Assembly: GCA_027943335.1 (NCBI GenBank)
Contig: BSBK01001159.1
Coordinates: 687,501-751,500 of the forward strand
From: Chamaecyparis obtusa
Lineage: Eukaryota > Streptophyta > Pinopsida > Cupressales > Cupressaceae
Direction of reading: 5' to 3'
Length of the DNA: 64,000 nucleotides
Position numbers and translations under genes: made by a program. Positions 11,565 to 23,563 of this stretch are shown piece by piece. Numbering within the stretch: the stretch's first letter is position 1; every line of letters begins with the position of its first letter. A model generated the notes under the pieces. The model searched no databases. It was given only the letters and a program-made list of their open reading frames with translations, and was not told the DNA's origin.

Positions 11565-13471
11565 ATGTATAAGAGGGAAGTGCCAAAGCTGAACAAAGAG
11601 AATTTCGCAGTATGGAAAAGCCAGATGAAGTTGCACATATCTGGAATTGGGAATGTTGCACTAGAATTGATGGAGAATGGTTATATAGAACCGACACTAA
11701 GTCCCCTGACACTTGATCAACTAAAAGATAGGCATGAACACAATGTTACTATGATGGAACTTGTTGTTGCCTGCACCGATGTCAAATTTGAAGATATCAA
11801 AAGTTGCATTACTACAAAAGCCATGTGGGATAAAATTTCTCAAGTTTACAGTGGATATGTGCATGTTAAAAGAGCCAGAGCAGAAAGCCTAAGAGGCAGA
11901 TTTGATGATATGAAGATGAAAGAAGGTGAGAATATTGTGCAATATACAAATAAACTGAAAGAGGTAGTACATGCTATTAGAGCATCTGATGGAGTCATTA
12001 GTGAAGAAACAGTTGTAAGCAAAGTACTTAGAACCTTATTTCTGATTTACGCAATCAGAATATCTGCTATTCATGAGACAAGGTCTGCATCTGCTAATGT
12101 ACTTACACTTGACAATCTGATTGGTAAACTTACAACCTTTGAGTTAAATAATTTTGATAACAGTGTTGTACCATTTGTGGAATCCGCTTTCATGTCTTCT
12201 CTAAAGATTAGTAAGTCTAGCAGAAATAATAAAAATGATAGTGATAGTAATACCGATGATGAGCTTGATGAACTTGAAGCTCTTATGGCCAGAAGATTAC
12301 CCAAAGGGAAAGGAAGGTATAGAGGTAAGCTACCTTTGGCATGCTTTAATTGTAAGGAGGTTGGCCACATCGCTGCTAGATGTCCACATAAGAAAGATGA
12401 TGATAGAACCAAAGACCGATCTGAAGGAAGCTATGGGAGAAGATTCAATAGAGGCTACTGACACAATAGAGATAACTGAGATAACAATGACAAAGGGAAA
12501 AAGGTATGTTTCATAGCTGAGGATAATGAATCTGAATCTGATTCTGATGATGATGTAGAAGTTGTATTTGTTGCTATGAAAGATGACTCGGTTGAAGAAG
12601 AAGAAAAGCATGAAGAAATGGCACTGATCTCTAAAGTTAACAAAAATAATACATGGATCATAAACAGTGGCTGTACACATCACATGACTGGTGATCAGGA
12701 GAAGTTTGATGTACTAGAAGAATACAATGGAGGTTTAGTTAAGATGGGTAATGACACACCCTGTATGGTAAGAGGTAAAGGAACCTTAATGATAAATGAT
12801 ATGATCAAATGTGATAATGCTTATTGGGTAGATGGATTGAGCTATAACTTGTTAAGTGTGGCACAGCTGAATAATTCAGGTCATTGAGTTGCTTTTGAGA
12901 GCAAGAAAGTGAAAATCTTTGATGATGGAGGAAGACTAGTTGTAACTGGAGCACAATCAAGAGGTAATATATTTTATCTTGATACTGATGAGTCTTCTTG
13001 CTTGATGATGAAAAATGAAGATGTTTGGTTGTGGCATAAAAGGTTATGCCATGTGAACTTTGATAACATGATAAAGATCAGTAAAAGGAAAAGAGTTAGA
13101 GAGTTGCCTAACTTGTCAAAACCGGATCATGTTATGTGTTATGAATGCCAGAAAGGTAAGATGACTAAATCTAGTTTCAAAAGTAAGGATTACTCAACAA
13201 AGAAGATACTTGAGTTGCTTCATACCGACCTATGTGGTCCTATGAGAACTCAGAGTTACTACGGTGATAAATACTTTATTCTTTTTATTGATGACTATAC
13301 TAGATTGATGACTGTTATGTTCTTAAAAAAAAAATCTGAATCATTTAAGATGTTTAAGTGGTATAAGGCTAAGGTAGAAAAAGAGACTGGAAAGGAATTG
13401 AAATGCCTAAGATCTGATAGAGGAGGTGAATTTATCTTTGATGAATTTACTAACTTCTGTAATGAGCATGG
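11565..13471 (+). pseudogene. gag-pol: Copia gag-protease-integrase (N-terminal part of polyprotein)
   Basis: One frame from ATG 11565 with only three stops (near 12459, 12477 and 12885). Residues ~1-230 form a UBN2-type Gag (FAVWKSQMKLHI, AMWDKISQVYSG, RARAESLRGRFDDMKM). A single knuckle CFNCKEVGHIAARC lies near 12346. An acidic Ser-rich linker follows. The protease motif reads NSGCTHHMTG near 12663, where the catalytic Asp of the usual DSG is Asn. Next come LSYNLLSVAQL, the pre-integrase region, an HHCC zinc site (H..H, then CYECQKGK), and integrase core residues in LHTDLCGP and RSDRGGEF. The frame stops at 13471 where element X entered and resumes at 24780. It would make the structural proteins and integrase, but the stops and Asp-to-Asn change make it non-functional. 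Confidence 0.93.
13467..13471 (+). repeat. Target-site duplication of element X, left copy
   Basis: CATGG before the X 5' LTR, repeated exactly at 24775-24779. The codons on either side read ...NEHG then IKK, the normal copia integrase sequence. Confidence 0.95.
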
Positions 13472-14716
13472 TGTAATACCCCAAAAATGGGCTATAAGTT
13501 CATTAACCTTCTATATCAACAATTCGAACAAAATCGACATCAAAGTCCTAACCTAAGGCACATCTAAACATCATCGAATCATAATTGATTATCTTAAATT
13601 CTGCATTGGAGAATATTCCTAGTAATATTCCTAATTATCTTAATTATCTTTAATTTAATGATTATTTGGCGATAAATCACATTTATCCTAAGTTTGATTA
13701 ATTGAATATTTTCATATTTAATTAATTAGATTTAATATCTTGCCAATTAATTATGTAATTAAATTTAATTCTATCTATTATTAATTGTATTATTTAATTT
13801 TGACAATAAATCCAATATCCTATGAATAATTGATTAAATTCTTATTTAATTAATTAAAGCAAGTTGTCATTATTTAATAATATAGTTTTTAATAAAAGTT
13901 TGATTAAATAATTGATTAACCCATAAATCAATTATTTATTTTTAAAAAGCAGTTAAGTTGAGAATAAATCACTTTATTTATTTATTAAATCATAATTATC
14001 CATGTGCACATTCAAGGACCAGTTAAACTCAAATTGGAAAATCAATGCAAGTTGTTAGCTTTTTGAAACTCAACATCTTTTTGAGTTTTAAAGTTGATCT
14101 AAACTTCTAATTCGAGTTGAACTGTGCTTTTGCATGATTTTTGTGACTTAATTATCTTTATTTAAAAATAACTCAAAAATCAACCTGAGTTATTTGAGTG
14201 ATTTATGGTTTTTTCTCATGCACCTCCAAAGCCTTGGATTTCTATAAAAACAAAGCTCAGCTCTTCATAATTCATCCACAAATTTGCACAATCACGCTGG
14301 AGAATTAGAATTGGGAAAATCAAAGCTCTTGCGAATCGACACCTTTGTGAGATCAATCTTATTTTGCATTCATTTAGATTCATATTTCATATCATTGTTA
14401 GATAGATTTCATATCAGTTTTCATAGCATAGATTCATATCAGTTTTCATCATATTATTGCATAGAAAATATTAAAAAAATAGCTTAATTGTATTCAATTC
14501 ATATCTAGATCAATTGCATTCAAATCCTTCATTTAGGTGTCGTCTAGGTCACTGATCTCGATAACAATCTGAGAACATCAATCTCGCACCTACTAGAAGG
14601 TAGTAAATCGCTTGGTTAAATTAGATTTTAATTTTGCATGATTTTGATTATAGCTAACCTCTAATATTTTACTGAAGTGTTGTATCTATAGATCAGGTAC
14701 AAAATTCACATACACA
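13472..14716 (+). repeat. Element X 5' LTR
   Basis: 1245 bp, TGTAATACCCC...TACACA. TATA box TATAAAA at 14243-14249. Relative to the 3' LTR it holds a ~25-bp local duplication of ATTCATATCAGTTTTCAT near 14400-14450, an extra ATCTTAATT-type segment near 13640, and scattered substitutions. Overall similarity is higher than between the copia LTRs. Confidence 0.95.
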
Positions 14717-14720
14717 TTTC

Positions 14721-14738
14721 TGGTGCCCACCGTGGGGC
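14721..14738 (+). promoter_or_regulatory. Element X primer-binding site
   Basis: TGGTGCCCACCGTGGGGC, four bases after the LTR. It is one base off the TGGCGCCCACCGTGGGGC type seen in plant gypsy elements. I have not assigned the tRNA. Confidence 0.75.
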
Positions 14739-15817
14739 AACCCACCTTTACATGCTAGTTTTGATTTTTTGGGGGAGCTAAAATGTTAAAGTTTCAAAGA
14801 TTTAATTTTATCTTTCAAATTACTTAGATTTTTGCTATGAAATTTTTTTTGTAGGTTGAACGCATATCAGGAAAGCTATAGTAAGAAATGTAGAATTTTC
14901 TGAGATGTTTTGAATTTTTAATAATTTTTTCTTAAAATTTTAGAAAAAATTAATATCTGACGAAAATTAGCATATTTTTTAAAACATTTTATATTTTCAG
15001 AAAGCTCTTTAAATTCTATAGGGGGTCTATTTTTTGTATTTTAAATTTGGACACAATATAATAGCTCAAATAGTCAATTTACAAAAACTAGTTTGTTTTG
15101 ATAAAACGGGTCTCTAGGGCACAAATGAAGAGATTTTTCTAAAAATTTTACATTTTTGGAAAGTTCTCTATTTTTTAGCAAGGGTCTTTGTTCTGAATTT
15201 CTATTTTTGTGGCCAAAATCATAAAAAAAAAATCAGATCTTGTTGACTAGGTCAAATGCAGCAAAAAAAATAAAGTTTTGTGATGGGTATGCACTTTTTT
15301 TTTTTACATGGTTCAATAAATGATATGAGTTGTCATTTGGGTTAATTTCTGGTTATTATTGCTGATAATAATTGATTTTTAGAGCTAACCCTATAGTTTT
15401 CATAAGTTGAATATATTTTACATATCTTGTTTGCTTGTTTGCTTGTTGGAGAGTTCGTCACTTGCTTGCATGGAAAAGCTCAACAAGAATTGCTAAAAAT
15501 TAGGTAAAATCTACTAAGCACGTTGGAAGGATTTTAGGTATTCTCCTTCATCTAATAACATTTCTATTTGGACTTAAAATAAATCTCTTATGTGTCTGGC
15601 TTGTGTGCATCTTTTCATACTTTTGTCTATTTCTACACACTTGCATAATTGATACTAAGTTGTGACCCCTTAAGGATTCATTAAGTAGTCTTAGATACTT
15701 GTGATTGATCTTGATTGTTATCTTGGGTTATTGGACTTGCTAATCTGTCAGCCCCTCATTCCGCCCCATGGTTGCAATCTCAGTGTCATAAAGGGGAGGG
15801 GTCAACAGGACAAAAGC

Positions 15818-15962
15818 ATTAAGTGTTCCACTTGGCAACCCTTTTGTGCTTTTAAGAACTCACTTATTTTCTAAGTTGGGAACTCATTTTCAGCTTGTGT
15901 GAGGTGTTAAGTGTTCCACCTTATGGACTCATCTCATATTCGCTTTAAGCGTTAAGTGTTCC
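15818..15962 (+). repeat. GTTAAGTGTTCCAC repeats
   Basis: Three copies at 15818-15831 (first base A), 15906-15919 and 15951-15962 (ending CCT), spaced 88 and 45 bases, in the leader of X. Confidence 0.7.
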
Positions 15963-16145
15963 TCTTTCTACTTTTTGGATACTTTTGGTAGATTTGGTTT
16001 TGGAAACATACATCTGTGCTCACATAGTAATTAGGCCCTATGAACACTATTCGTGATTCTTGAGAGATTGGATTCCCAGCAAAATCCTTCTTGATGATAG
16101 AATCCTTGTAGGTAGGGAGGATACTTAGTGTGTTTCACATTCAAC

Positions 16146-16341
16146 TTGGTTAGTGCATCTTCTCTTATTAATCGATACATTCTCTCCCAAGAGAGGTTGA
16201 TAGATCACGTGGGGTAAACATCACGAGCTTTGGTGAATCAAAATTGGTTAGTGCATCTTCCCTTATTGATTAATACATTCTCTCTCCGGAGGGGTTGATA
16301 GATCACGTGGGGTTGATATCATAGACCTTGGTGAGACAAAC
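16146..16341 (+). repeat. Two-copy tandem repeat, 98-bp period
   Basis: Units begin TTGGTTAGTGCATCTTC at 16146 and 16244. Both contain the shared core TTGATAGATCACGTGGGGT with a few substitutions between copies. ACGTGG is a G-box-like core but may be incidental. Confidence 0.85.
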
Positions 16342-17080
16342 TTTGTCTTAGTGTGTTGAATTAATCTACTTTCTTTGTTTGGGTTAAAAGTGAAGAGGCA
16401 TCAAAACCTTGGATCTGGAGCTCAGTCCCCTTGTGGTATACTATTGTGAGTCACCTTTAGAGAGGGTTAACCATAGCGGACAATCCCTTCATAGGGTAAA
16501 CTGTGTTGATGGAACCTCAAGCGATAATAGCCATTTTCACCATGGTAGTGACAACCGCTATATAAATGTCCTTGTGGAAGAAATCTCTACGGATATGGTT
16601 CATTGTTGGGTTGTCAGATCTCCCTAGAAGCTCCTGAAGATTAAGTTCTCAGACTGTGTCAAAACCCTGATGTGCTAGGATTGGAGTTCACCCCTTTGGA
16701 TCATAAAAGTTGCAGAGTCAAACCATTACTAAAAACCCTAGCGAGGTCAAATTTTCATTTTATAGGGTATATGTGTGTTATTGCAAAATATTTTTGGAAC
16801 ATACACAATTAGCGCTTCTAAAGATTAGAATGAATAAGTCACTGGATTGTTCATGCATAAGGTTGCTTTTGCCCTTGTTCATTATTTTCAGACATGTTTG
16901 AAATCACTTGCTTCCTATTTTGCGTGCTTGTTTATCTATCTGGTTACTAAAAATGGACAAATCTGTTACAATCCTCAAATCTGGACATTGAAATTTGCAA
17001 ACAATTCAAATCTGAAAACTCAAAATTTGCAAAATCTGAAGTAAAATCCTTTTCTAGAGTCAAAAGTCATCTTAGGAGGT

Positions 17081-17400
17081 CAGAAAGTCATACGAGTTTC
17101 CATCAAGTGTCATTTCATTACAACCCATCTGTCATATGATTGAGTACCCAGTGTCGTACGAGTTTCCATGCCAGCAAATTCTCAAAGTCAAAATCTTGCA
17201 ACTGTCGTATGAGATTTTCAATTGTCGTTTCATTGCTACCCAACTGTCGTATGATAACCAACCTAGTGTCGTATGAGTTTTGATGCCAGAAAATTCTAAA
17301 ATTCAAAATCTTGCTTGTAATTGTTGTATGAGTTTTGCAAATATAATTTCACAACATACCCACTGTCGTACGAATCTACAGAGTGTCGTTTGGCAAATTT
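17081..17400 (+). repeat. Degenerate GTCGTATGAG repeats in the X leader
   Basis: Words of the form (C/T)GTCGTA(C/T)GA recur about eight times. A longer unit runs GTCGTACGAGTTTCCATGCC... to AAAATCTTGC at ~17153 and again at ~17268, period ~115 bp. This looks like a decaying tandem array just upstream of the ORF. Confidence 0.75.
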
Positions 17401-17522
17401 TGAAGAGTTGTCAGAAAATTGTCAAAATTGCCAGATATTCAGCTTCTTCAGCCTAGTTTCAGAATCTGTTGAACGAATCACTGTGTCAAGAATAGATCAG
17501 TAGCTATTGAGAATTAGTACAC

Positions 17523-19666
17523 ATGTCTCAAAGAATCAATACACAAGAGTAAGAAGCTCTTATCACCGCTATGATGAAGCAGCTACAAGCTATGCAAGTC
17601 CAGCTTGATAAACTTGAGAAAGAAAAGGAACCTAAAGAGTTCTCCATGAAAACTCTATGCTCTTTTCTATTTGATAAAGACTTGTACATGTCACCATACC
17701 CTCAGACAAAATGTGAGAAATGTGACAACCCTTATGATACCTCTTCCACAGAGAGTGACACATCAAGCTTTAGAGACTATGATGACTATGACGATAGACA
17801 ATGTAATGATACCTATGACACCTTTGTTCCTAAGATTCCTCCTAGTCGTGTGTTCCTACTTACTACAAATGGGCCATTACATTGAATAGATCATGATGAT
17901 GATCCATATGATTCTAATTTTGAAAGAGATTTTGATGGCTTTGTGGACAATACCTTGATTGTGATCCATCTACTATTGCTGAGGACTATAAAATGCATCG
18001 TGCTAGCTTGAAGCATCAATATTATAAGAATCCTTCTCCTAAGGACTCTCTTGCTGAAAATAAAGATTACACTCTCAAGCAAGATCATGTTAATGCTGAA
18101 CTTTTGTCTGGTGATGGTTCCCTTCCATCCCCTACTTCCTCCAATACCCATACATTTCCTAAAGCTTCTGAGTCTTTCAAATCTTTCACAGAATGTTCAT
18201 CTGACACAAGCCTTGATACTTTTCATGCAGTTCCCTATAGTTATCCTCCAGGGCTACCTCTTAAAGAAACTCAAGCTAACCTTCACTTGGCTATAAATAC
18301 TTTCAATAATGCTAAACCTAAAGAGCTTAAGCCTTCATATGCTATAATCCCTACTTCAGCTAGTCCTCCACCATCTCTTCCAAAGTCATCCATACAATCC
18401 CAACATGTTTCCTTGTCCTTAGAAGTGGCTCCATGTCAAGAGGACTCTAAAAATGAGGAAGAAAAGAACATAAAGAAAGATCAAGATCAAGAACCCTCCA
18501 TGTCATCCACTCATTTTCCCGATGTCTCTTATTCACTTCATGCTTCTTTTGATCCTACAGACCCTTTTTCATGCATTCCACCATGTCTTAAGTCTTCTCT
18601 TAAGCAAGATCAGGCTACTACTTACACTTTTGAGCTTATTGACAATCAAAATGACCTTACTACACTTGTGCTTTCCAAAGATGATACTTCCATTAAGGTT
18701 GGTAAAAATAGTGTTGTTACTTCCGATGTTAAGCCTATTCAAGAGACAAATTTTGCACTTATGCTATCTAAAGATCTTTGTCAAGATCAAAGTCTTCCAT
18801 CTTCTTGTTCTACCACTCCATGTTCACTTCCGCTTTCTACTCTTCCTAAGTCTTTGCAAGCTTTGAACAATCCTATCAAAGAAGGTGCTCATATTCAAGA
18901 TATCCATGATTCTATTGAAAATCCTAATGCCCACTCTAAATATGTTGATATCCTTGGTTGTCATATAGATGTTGATGAACTTATTGATTATCCTTTTGCA
19001 TCTTCCACTTCCATCCTTGGACCTCTTCCACCACTACTAAGGGCTTCATGTCTGCCTTCTATCTTGGGTCCTTATGTCCCTTCACTTTTCCCTCCTAACT
19101 CTCCTTATTCACCATCCATCTTGGGTCCTTACATCTCTCCATCTCCCATCTTTCCTCAAGATCAACATAGATGCATACCCTTGAATCCTTTTCATCCAAC
19201 CACCCATCTAAACCAGTCATATCCTCCTTCTTCCACAAGTCCCAAGTCTTTTGGAAGTAACTTGAATGTTCAATACAAGAAAAAGAATAAATATAAAAAT
19301 CTATCAAAAAAAGATCACCATGTCTCCTCTAATAGACATGGAAACATAAAGTCAAAAGAGATATCTAAGAAGAAAACTACAAGACAAGTATGGATTCCAA
19401 AATCCATCATTAAATATATTCTTTTCAAATTACCAAAAAGAAATGAAAATTCTACGACTATATGGATTCCAAAGTCTCTCTTGAAAGAGTCTGGTGTTGA
19501 GCAAAAAATGAAATTGACATTCAAGCTTCCAAAGACTTCCACTTCATCTTCTTCCAAAAGCTTTCTTCCATTCCATGTGCCTAAACTACAACCTCTGCTA
19601 TCCATTCGCCATATTCCTTCATGTATTCCTTCATTCACGATTCCTCCATCCTCTCCTCACCCTTAA
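17523..19666 (+). pseudogene. Element X Ser/Pro-rich ORF (gag position), unknown function
   Basis: Starts MSQRINTQE at 17523; the frame has a stop nine codons later, then runs to 17885 (QLQAMQVQLDKLEKEKEPKE, a short coiled coil, then acidic DTSSTESDTSS). A stop and a frameshift near 17955 lead into the open frame 17993-19666 of 557 codons (MHRASLKHQYYKN...). That part is rich in Ser, Pro and Thr with repeated SILGPY/PSILGP segments around 19015-19130 and a basic stretch near 19280-19480 containing two WIPKS motifs. There is no capsid domain or zinc knuckle. It holds the gag position of the element, but I cannot say it acts as Gag. Confidence 0.6.
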
Positions 19667-20702
19667 AGGTATGTGTTGATGTTGAGCTTGCCTTAATTTC
19701 CATCTACCCTTTCACAATCCTTCCATGCATTATCCTTCTACCTTCTATCATTTTTCTTTATTTGCCTATTCCTCCTATCTTCCAACCTCACTCGTTTTAC
19801 ATAAAACCTTATCCTCCATTTTCTTCTTCCATCTCCCTTTCCCTATCAGCATCTTTGAGCATATCATTTTAATTCCTTGGCATATCATGGTTTATCCTTT
19901 CAAGGAGCACTATCTAAAAAGCTTGCCTTCTTCCAAAAATTCAAAAAGAAATTAAAAAAAAAATTTAAAAATTAAAAATGTGCCTTGGTGAAAACCTGGA
20001 AATAGGCACCTTGGTAGCAAAAGTAAAAAGAAATAAATTCATCTTATGGAGAAAACCACTCCCTTGTGGTGCCTTGGATAAGTACCATGATGAAAACCTA
20101 GCAATCAGGCATCATGCGTAGTTCTTCTACATATTTTATTCATTTCATCTTCTCTCTTTGATCTTGATAATGTTGATCTATACACGAACATTTGGCTATT
20201 TTGTGAGCTATTTTATGATGATCTTGCTTTCATTCCCTTCCTGCTTAGCCTTCATGTCTATTTTCCTCCATTCATTCTAGCCTTTCGCTATCCTTTTCCC
20301 CTTTGGTCTTGATCTAATAAGAAAGAAAGAGTAAAACACGATGCTTTGAAACCTCTTGACATGTTTCCTCCTTTGGACTGCATCCTTTCCTTCTTTGGTA
20401 TTATGCTTTTGTGACTTATCCTATGCTGGCCTTTCATTGCTTGTCCAAATGCGCTTTACATGACAATTTTTCCCTAGCTTGGGTATTCTCTAGGAGTTTT
20501 CCTTTGAAGATTTCTTCCCTTCATTCTCCTTCATTCTCTTGTCTTCCATCTCCTCCACCAGCTTGCCAATCCCTCTTGTTCTCCACCTTGCTAGACATTG
20601 GGACTGCACGATATGATCTTGCTTGGGAGTTTTCAATGGGAAAGGATGCTATCATGTATACCAAGTATCATAACAAGTATCAGAACAAGTATTAGATCAA
20701 GT
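19667..20702 (+). other. Element X region where pol has been lost
   Basis: Pyrimidine-rich sequence with short open frames but no RT, RNase H or integrase-core motif. It contains one copy of the CCTTGGTGAAAACC repeat (19980), a related one near 20075-20115, and the 12-bp tandem repeat at the edge of the integrase remnant. Confidence 0.6.
19980..20025 (+). repeat. GTGCCTTGGTGAAAACCTGG repeat, copy 1
   Basis: A ~45-bp unit preceded by an A-rich tract. It recurs nearly identically at 21345-21390, also after an A-rich tract. Shorter versions lie near 20090, 21227 and 21405. Together copies 1 and 2 bracket the integrase remnant. Confidence 0.85.
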
Positions 20703-20708
20703 ATCAGA
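20661..20708 (+). repeat. 12-bp tandem repeat, four units
   Basis: Units close to ACAAGTATCAGA from 20661 to 20708, ending directly at the first recognisable integrase codons (SIRTPIGATPF). It marks or lies beside the deletion junction. Confidence 0.85.
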
Positions 20709-21155
20709 ACTCCCATTGGGGCTACACCTTTTGCTTTAGTTTATGGGTCTGAAGCAGTACTGCCTATTGAGGTCAAAATTCCATCACTAAGAATCAGAAT
20801 GCATGGTCTAGTAACTGATGATGACTACAGAGTGTCTAGGTTACAAGAACTAGAACTACTAGATGAGTGCAGACAAATAGCGTATGATCATCTCAGAGTA
20901 TATCAGAAGAGAACGTCTAGAGGCTACAACAAGAAAGTCAGACACAGAGAATTTTAGGTTGGCGATCTAGTTTTGAGAGAGAATCCTAAAAATCAATCAC
21001 ATCAAGAATGCAAAGGGAAGTTCAAACCCAACTGGCTAGGTCCCTTTGTCATCATTGCTACTTTTAGCTCTGGCACCTATCAACTCTCAACGACTGAAGG
21101 AGAACAGCTACGAGAACTAATCAACGTTCTCCATCTGAAGAAATTCTATGCCTAA
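20703..21155 (+). pseudogene. C-terminal remnant of Ty3/gypsy integrase
   Basis: Begins SIRTPIGATPFALVYGSEAV and continues LPIEVKIPSL, YQKRTSRGYNKKVRHREF, a stop at 20956, VGDLVLRENP, then GKFKPNWLGPFVI and a YQLST...INVLHLKKFYA end. This is the classic tail of plant gypsy integrases, including the GPF/Y-type module. The HHCC zinc site and catalytic DDE core are absent, so no integration activity is possible. It proves that X descends from a full gypsy element. Confidence 0.92.
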
Positions 21156-21344
21156 GGCATTCAGTCTATGGTAAAATGTCCTAAAAAAATCTTTTAAATT
21201 GGTAAAATATCCTAAAAAAATGAACATCTTGGTGAAAACCTAGCAATAGGCGCCTTGATGATTCAGAAAAAAATCAAAAAATATCAAAAATTCAAAAATA
21301 TTCAAAAATATCAAAAATTCAAAAAAATTGAAAAAAAAAAAAAA

Positions 21345-21390
21345 GTGCCTTGGTGAAAACCTGGAAACAGGTGCCTTGGTAGCAAAAATA
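21345..21390 (+). repeat. GTGCCTTGGTGAAAACCTGG repeat, copy 2
   Basis: Near-identical to 19980-20025. Shorter relatives flank it at 21227-21260 and 21399-21432. Confidence 0.85.
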
Positions 21391-23549
21391 GAATCTCTAC
21401 CAAGATGGTGAAAACTTGGCAAACGGGCGCCACTTATTTCAAAATGCTCCATCTATCAGTGCAATCTTGGTCTTTCCTAACTTTCAGTCTTACTTTAGTT
21501 TGTATATATCTCCTGGTTTGTTTCAGCATTTCCAATTTTTAATAAGTCGATCTGTACACCACTCAGCTCAAGCATCTGTATCCTATCAATGTTCAAACTT
21601 GGGGGCAATCAATGTCATATCCTATGGTCTCTCATGTATCTTAGACGTATCATATCCAGTCAAAGTCCTTTGAAGCTTCATTTGAGTCAGTCAAGTCAGT
21701 CTTGTCTCCAGAAAGGATTTTGCATCTACAACAATGCAATCAAACATCAAACTGAAAACAATCTATGCTTTTTTACATGCTTTTATCTCCTTGTATGCTT
21801 ACTGATTCGTATTGATATTTTTGCATATTGTGTCCCTTCAAACTCTTCGATGATGTCCTTTACAGGATTTAGAGAGTGATGACTGGGGGCATAATTTTTT
21901 CTTTGTCTTCTGCTTGTATGTGAAAATCTAACAACTTTGAAAATTCTGGATTGAAATGGTGTCCGACTATAAGAGCCTCTATCTCGAATTGGATGGCCAT
22001 GCGTACCTCGACCATTGATACCCAAAAAATTCAAGGAAGTTTGATCTAACTATTGTCTTTTTGAGTGAGTTCTTTCTCCTACTGTGAAACACAATCTTAC
22101 CTAAGGATGTGAATGATAAAGGGTCACTATAGGTAATTCACATTGGATTTAGAATGATCTCTTGGCTGGTTGATGTGTTTGTCATACAAGGCATATTCAG
22201 GTCATCACGACGTTTATGTTTTGATGCTTGTACAAATTGCTATATCAAAATGGACGTGATATTCAGGTCATCCTAGTGCTTGTGCCTTGGTGCTTATATC
22301 TAATCTGACATTCCAAAAACAAAACCAATATTCATATGTCCATGGTTGTTTTGGACCAGTGGGTGTTGTATTGGTTCTTGAGCGTTACAAATCGATATTC
22401 ATATGTCCATGGTTTCATAGCTAGTGGGCATTGTATTGATTTATCTGATTACCTAAAAGTTCAATGATGATAACAAATCGACATATGATCAGTGAGTAGG
22501 TCCTAGGTCTTAGGTTGCATTTCATTTTGCATGTCTCTTTGCATTTTGCATGTTGCATGATCTCACAATGGCTAAACGAACTTCAATGCTTAAAGAATTC
22601 TCCACTCGCATCTTCAAATCTAACAAGAGCTAAATCTCACATGAAGGTTCCTCCAACGAAACAGCAAGTAGAATCCTTTTTCAGGATCAAAATCAAAATC
22701 TGAGATCATTCGTATTATTAACTACTTGCATAATCAACTTTCAATCATCACAGAAATCTAGTATTCAACTTAACTAATTATCTTACATCAAACTATCAAA
22801 ATTTCAACTTGGTCAACTATGGTCAACTTATGGTTTAACCTAGTCAAACTTGGTCTTTTGGACCTCCAAACAATGCAGAATGCGTTCTTGAACGTGTATA
22901 ACCACTTTTCCAATCAATTAACATGCTTCTGAACCATATCACGCTGACTTTTCTTGTCAGATTTCAATTTTAATCCCCAAGGGGGCATGGTATTGCACAT
23001 CATTCAAAGTTTGTAATCAAATTTGAAATCATATCTTTATGAAAATCATATCTTTCCTCAGTGATCAAGACAACAACCACGTCTAGTTGCTGATTCATCA
23101 AAAGTCCTCATCGCTCGGAGAAAATCTATCATCACTTGGGGCATATCAGATTCATCAAGATCCATATCAATCTGGTATTCTCCTAATCTTGTAAACTGTA
23201 TCAGTTTTTGCAACCATCAGATCATAGTGTTCTTTCCTTGGTTCTTTGGCAACTGAAAGATTCGGATGTGATATCTGCTAGTTCTGCTAAGACAATCAAG
23301 TCTAGAACCGGTCACTCACTTCTTAGCAAACCTAAGGTTTGGAATCAGGCATTTTGACACTTTTTCGCAATCAGCGGTTCATCGCTGCTATAGTGAACAT
23401 TATCTTTGGTCATTCAGGACCTATTATCTCCATATCAAATCAATATCAATCAGCTTTTGTCTCATATCAATTATCAATTTCAAACATCAGTTTCATATCT
23501 CTATCAAACACAGACTTTCTTTGAACCACTGCGCTTCACACAGTAATTC
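21391..23549 (+). other. Element X 3' untranslated region
   Basis: No credible gene. It holds a two-fold repeat of ATTCATATGTCCATGGTT (near 22331 and 22399) and ATATTCAGGTCATC (near 22193 and 22261). The region runs to the polypurine tract. Confidence 0.55.
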
Positions 23550-23563
23550 AAAGAGGGGCAAAA
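23550..23563 (+). promoter_or_regulatory. Element X polypurine tract
   Basis: Purine-rich AAAGAGGGGCAAAA directly before the 3' LTR, the expected plus-strand priming site. Confidence 0.85.

Larger units (their letters stand above)
14739..17522 (+). other. Element X untranslated leader
   Basis: About 2.8 kb without a credible coding frame between the primer site and the ORF start. It holds three repeat sets listed separately (15818, 16146 and 17081). Long leaders are common in large gypsy derivatives and may carry packaging signals, but none can be shown here. Confidence 0.6.

Noticed and set aside
12071..12683. Minus-strand open frames opposite copia gag
   Set aside because: They are antisense shadows of the gag-pol frame and have no motif.
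18051..18866. Second-frame plus-strand ORFs inside 17993-19666
   Set aside because: Leu-rich shadow frames of the Ser/Pro-rich ORF.
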